A stretch of DNA of 57,319 nt from Tieghemiomyces parasiticus (lineage: Eukaryota; Kickxellomycota; Dimargaritomycetes; Dimargaritales; Dimargaritaceae). The notes below the pieces were generated by a model. That model saw only the letters and a list, made by a program, of their open reading frames with translations. It did not search any database and was not told where the DNA came from. The position numbers and the translations under genes are program-made. Location: contig JANBPT010000200.1 of the NCBI GenBank assembly GCA_027575765.1, positions 1 through 57,319 of the forward strand. Reading direction: 5' to 3'. Shown here in pieces: positions 54,680-57,319 of this stretch (the stretch's first letter is position 1; each line of letters starts with the position of its first letter).

Positions 54680-54933
54680 CCACTAGGCGGGTATTGTCGG
54701 CTTACCTTCTGCCGAATTATCGGTCGGATAGTCATTCTAGATTCCTTGTCCGCACCCATTACTATAGTTGGTGCGAAGGACGGCCCCCCATAGGCATCTT
54801 CCGCTTGCTTGACTTGGGCAATGAGCGGTACATTTTACCTGGTGCTCACCACTACGCTTCGGACTGCATGCTGTACAGGGCCATGGGGCAAGCTTTGGAA
54901 CGCTTCCTGTTCACCCTGACCAAGGGCTGCTAG
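54680..54933 (+). pseudogene. Fragment of a further condensation/epimerisation domain
   Basis: A short frame reads PPIGIFRLLDLGNERYIL, then PGAHHYASDCMLYRAMGQ, then ALERFLF. This matches the part of C/E domains around the HHxxxD motif. Here the motif is HHYASD with Cys where Gly is usual. It sits where the next domain after the broken carrier domain would lie. Sequence on both sides no longer aligns, so this is a remnant. It shows that the ancestral synthetase extended beyond the A3-T3 module. Confidence 0.5.
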
Positions 54934-55514
54934 CGGCCTGCTATCAAATCTAGGCTGCCCGCCTACGCTAGGAGGTGCAGGGCCCGAGTCTGGCCTCTTT
55001 GACCCTACCACCGTCATTTTCCCTCTCCCGCCTATTGGTCACTACGGTGAAAGGTGGTTCTGGTGTATTTTGGTTATATCTCCCTAATCTCACAAGCGAT
55101 GCCTCGACCGTGGAAACCGCCTCTACCTTCAGCACCCACGGTCGCCCATCCGTTGGATAGAGTGCACAGGCTATGTCTCACACGACAGTTGTCTTTACAT
55201 ACCATCTACCGGTTGCGATTGCGGCTCCAGTAAACACGAATCTGATGGCGGCCCTTCGCAGCACCCAATGCACAACACTAATATAAATGAAAGATGATAT
55301 ATGATGGGGAAGGGCCAGCTTGCTAATCTATTGGATATAGCCAGAAAAGAGAATGTTTCAAAAGAGGAGAAAAAAAGAGGACACCTGAGCCCAACAAGGG
55401 GGGTTAGGAGTGCAGGCATGAGTAAAAATGTCAGCGCATGAGAGTGCCCAACAAACAAAGAGATAAGATATGATAAGTAGAGAACGAACAGTCTGTAAGA
55501 CTGACCAGCCCTGT
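54934..55514. other. Intergenic or degraded sequence after the NRPS remnant
   Basis: No further NRPS motif or other gene is recognisable. The composition becomes AT-rich towards the repeats. Confidence 0.4.
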
Positions 55515-55647
55515 TGTGGTGATTGGGAACCACCACATTAGGTTATCCCAAGGTAAAGTCCAAGTCTGCTATTTCAGAACCATAAACTCTGTGATAGTAG
55601 AATAGCCTTTTGGGTATGGTATTAGACTTGGGCCTAATATCAGCACA
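55515..55647 (+). repeat. Dispersed repeat of about 130 bp, copy 3
   Basis: Closest by eye to copy 1 (4224-4356), with the full TGTGGTG/CACCACA hairpin at its left end and the ATCAGCACA right end. It is flanked by unrelated AT-rich sequence. Confidence 0.8.
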
Positions 55648-55897
55648 GAAGGCAAGAAATTGGTACCAGAAAGATAAAAAAAATAGAAATATAACATACT
55701 TCTTAGGTCAAAACCATACCTACAGTATATTGAACTATCTAAAAACATATCATATTTTAATACATAATAATAAAGAATAAAATATTGGCTACTAAATACT
55801 CCTTTTAAGAATAGTAAAAACAATTCTAATTTATAATAGTACATCAATCTGACCAAAGTTTGTCACGTTTTATAGTTTTTACCAACAAAATAATTTT

Positions 55898-56306
55898 TGT
55901 GATGCTAGGCCCTGGACGGAGGGGATTTGGTTGGACTGTACACATCAACAGCTTAGGTCCAATAGCAAAACGGGGTCAACCACGGTTTGTTTACTAGATT
56001 GGTTAATGTAAATAGTATGGGACTGCAATGGTGTCCCAACTATAGAACAATAAATAAAGAAAAGCTTAGAGTAATAAAATAAATTGTGGAGAAACTAACT
56101 GGCAAGCCCTTGCCTACCCTTGTGGGCTTGCTTTTTATACTTAGGTGCAGGGGAAGGATCTATATCCCCCTGCATAATGCGTGTTACCTTAAACCTTAAT
56201 CCTGTCTTTCCCCTACAAGGGGATTGGCCATTGTTTATGCTTTCTAGGTATAGACATGCCTGCTAGATGCCTTCAAGAGGCAAAGCGGGTGTTGGAACCA
56301 CAGTCA
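55898..56306 (-). repeat. LTR-like unit 1 (TG...CA, about 409 bp)
   Basis: On the minus strand the unit starts TGACTGTGG and ends CATCACA. It holds a TATAAAAAG (56131-56139) immediately followed by an 8-bp perfect inverted repeat GCAAGCCC/GGGCTTGC (56102-56109 with 56124-56131). It aligns over nearly its whole length with unit 3. No coding sequence. The features (TG...CA ends, internal TATA, repeated copies) fit solo or tandem LTRs of a retrotransposon. Confidence 0.65.
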
Positions 56307-56787
56307 TGTAAAGCGGACCAGTATCTGAGAGCCGGTCCTGCTTTCAAAAGAACCTCTGAGACGAAGTGGAGAATTCAGGAAGGTACAGTCGGACCAGGGC
56401 TGTCCGAATCTGTAACGCAAAGTTTGATAGGTTAACTATTGACAGAGAAAACCTCAAATAAAATCTAGAAACGTTTACCAACAAGCAAGCTTAGGAGAAT
56501 ATTGGTACTAGACTTTACTAACGGAATAGTGCCAACGGATGGCACTATGGGACAGAAATAGGGAATAAGCTGCCGGGCCCTGTGTTGCATACTTGGGCCC
56601 GGCTTTTATACTATGACTATACTAAAGGATTAATGCTAATTGGTGGAGGGCCTGACTGGCCCCCCGTCTCTTCTGGGCCTCTCCCAGAGGTCGCCCAGTC
56701 TCTTTTCTTTTGTTATATTCCATGGTTGTATAGGCGCGGCCTATTACAGCTCCTCAAAGGGGTAAGCTGTGCTTGGCTTCACAGTCA
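56307..56787 (-). repeat. LTR-like unit 2 (TG...CA, about 481 bp, diverged)
   Basis: It abuts units 1 and 3 head to tail. On the minus strand it starts TGACTGTGAAG and ends TTTACA. It has the same TATAAAAGCC element (56601-56610) and a 9-bp perfect inverted repeat at the same place, but of different sequence: GCCGGGCCC/GGGCCCGGC (56572-56580 with 56595-56603). A second perfect 8-bp hairpin, ATAGTGCC/GGCACTAT, lies at 56526-56548. Outside these parts it hardly aligns with units 1 and 3. Confidence 0.55.
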
Positions 56788-57182
56788 TGTGGTGCTAGGC
56801 CCTGGGCAAGGTTGTTTGGTTAGGTCGTACGCAACAACGGTCTAGGCCTAATGGCAGGAGGGATGGTGTTGTTTACAATAACAAGTATAAGTAAATAGTA
56901 TGGGATCACGTTTGTTGACAATAGGAAAAATAAAGGTTTAATAAAACGATTTAAAATAATAAGATAGAGAAAATTAGCTGGCAAGCCCTTGCCTAACTGT
57001 GCAGGCTTGCTTTTATACTGGTGGTGGGAAAAGGATCTACATCTACCTGCATAAGGTGTGTAACCTTAAACCTTAATCCTAGCCTTCCCCACAATAGGCT
57101 TGGCTATTATTCTTGTGTTCCCAATGTTGACGTGCCTGTCAGATACCTTCAATAGGCAAAGCGGGCATTGGCACCACAGTCA
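56788..57182 (-). repeat. LTR-like unit 3 (TG...CA, about 395 bp)
   Basis: On the minus strand it starts TGACTGTGG and ends CACCACA. It contains TATAAAAGC (57010-57018) and the hairpin GCAAGCC/GGCTTGC (56981-56987 with 57004-57010). It aligns with unit 1 throughout, including the ACCTTAAACCTTAATCCT segment and the GGCAAAGCGGG segment (plus-strand readings). Confidence 0.65.
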
Positions 57183-57319
57183 TGTGAAGAAGAGATAATA
57201 AACCTGATTTTTAATAAGAACTAGGTACCCCAAGGCAGGGTAGGAAAAACACTCCCCAAACCATTAGGTGCAGTTGGTTTGGCCTTAAATACAATAGAAG
57301 AATTTGAAAACATAATTAA
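57183..57319. other. AT-rich right edge
   Basis: No feature recognised. The sequence next to unit 3 is not obviously another repeat unit. Confidence 0.4.

Noticed and set aside
55898..57182. Helitron 3' ends as the origin of the hairpins
   Set aside because: The hairpins are followed by TTTTATACT rather than a CTRR end. The TG...CA boundaries and TATA element fit LTRs better.

Overview
This window looks like nuclear DNA from a fungus, most likely an early-diverging (non-Dikarya) lineage. Genes are spaced well apart. Introns are short, with GT(A/G)AGT donors and CAG/TAG acceptors. Some genes have TATA boxes 120-220 bp upstream of the ATG. The gene set is eukaryotic (MCM-binding protein, SUMO E1 subunit UBA2, prenylcysteine methyltransferase, 7TM receptor) together with a large multimodular NRPS. 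A Dimargaritales/Kickxellomycotina-type source would fit an NRPS in such a genome, but that placement is inference.

Layout. Positions 1-20 kb are gene-poor. They hold three small secreted proteins (2.86 kb +, 5.9 kb -, 17.3 kb +), a four-exon STE14/ICMT gene (8.7-10.2 kb +), an unrecognised Pro-rich reading frame (10.9-11.8 kb -), a (CT)n tract and a decayed Tc1/mariner-like transposase (18.4-19.2 kb). Positions 20-36 kb are the housekeeping core: a secreted pepsin-like protein with a degenerate second active-site motif, a TPR plus metallo-beta-lactamase fusion, a three-exon HDHD2-like HAD phosphatase, a nine-exon MCMBP gene, a small basic protein, UBA2 and a 7TM receptor. Positions 35.7-44.1 kb contain no gene I can support. 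Positions 44.3-54.9 kb are one ancestral NRPS locus. An intact 2830-codon frame reads (partial C)-A-T-C-A-T-E-C, and after its stop the next A-T and part of a further C-type domain survive only as fragments broken by stops and frameshifts. Positions 55.5-57.3 kb hold repeats, including three head-to-tail TG...CA units that look like LTRs.

How the genes relate. UBA2 (SUMO activation), MCMBP (replication and cohesion) and ICMT (CaaX processing) are unrelated housekeeping functions. The NRPS has no recognisable tailoring, transporter or regulator neighbours, so it appears to be an orphan locus surrounded by repeats. The most notable features are the first A domain of the NRPS, which lacks the aspartate that normally holds the alpha-amino group, and the visible decay of its 3' module. 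Two small secreted precursors with Lys-Arg/Gln processing sites and a tandem array of hairpin-bearing LTR-like units are the other main points of interest.
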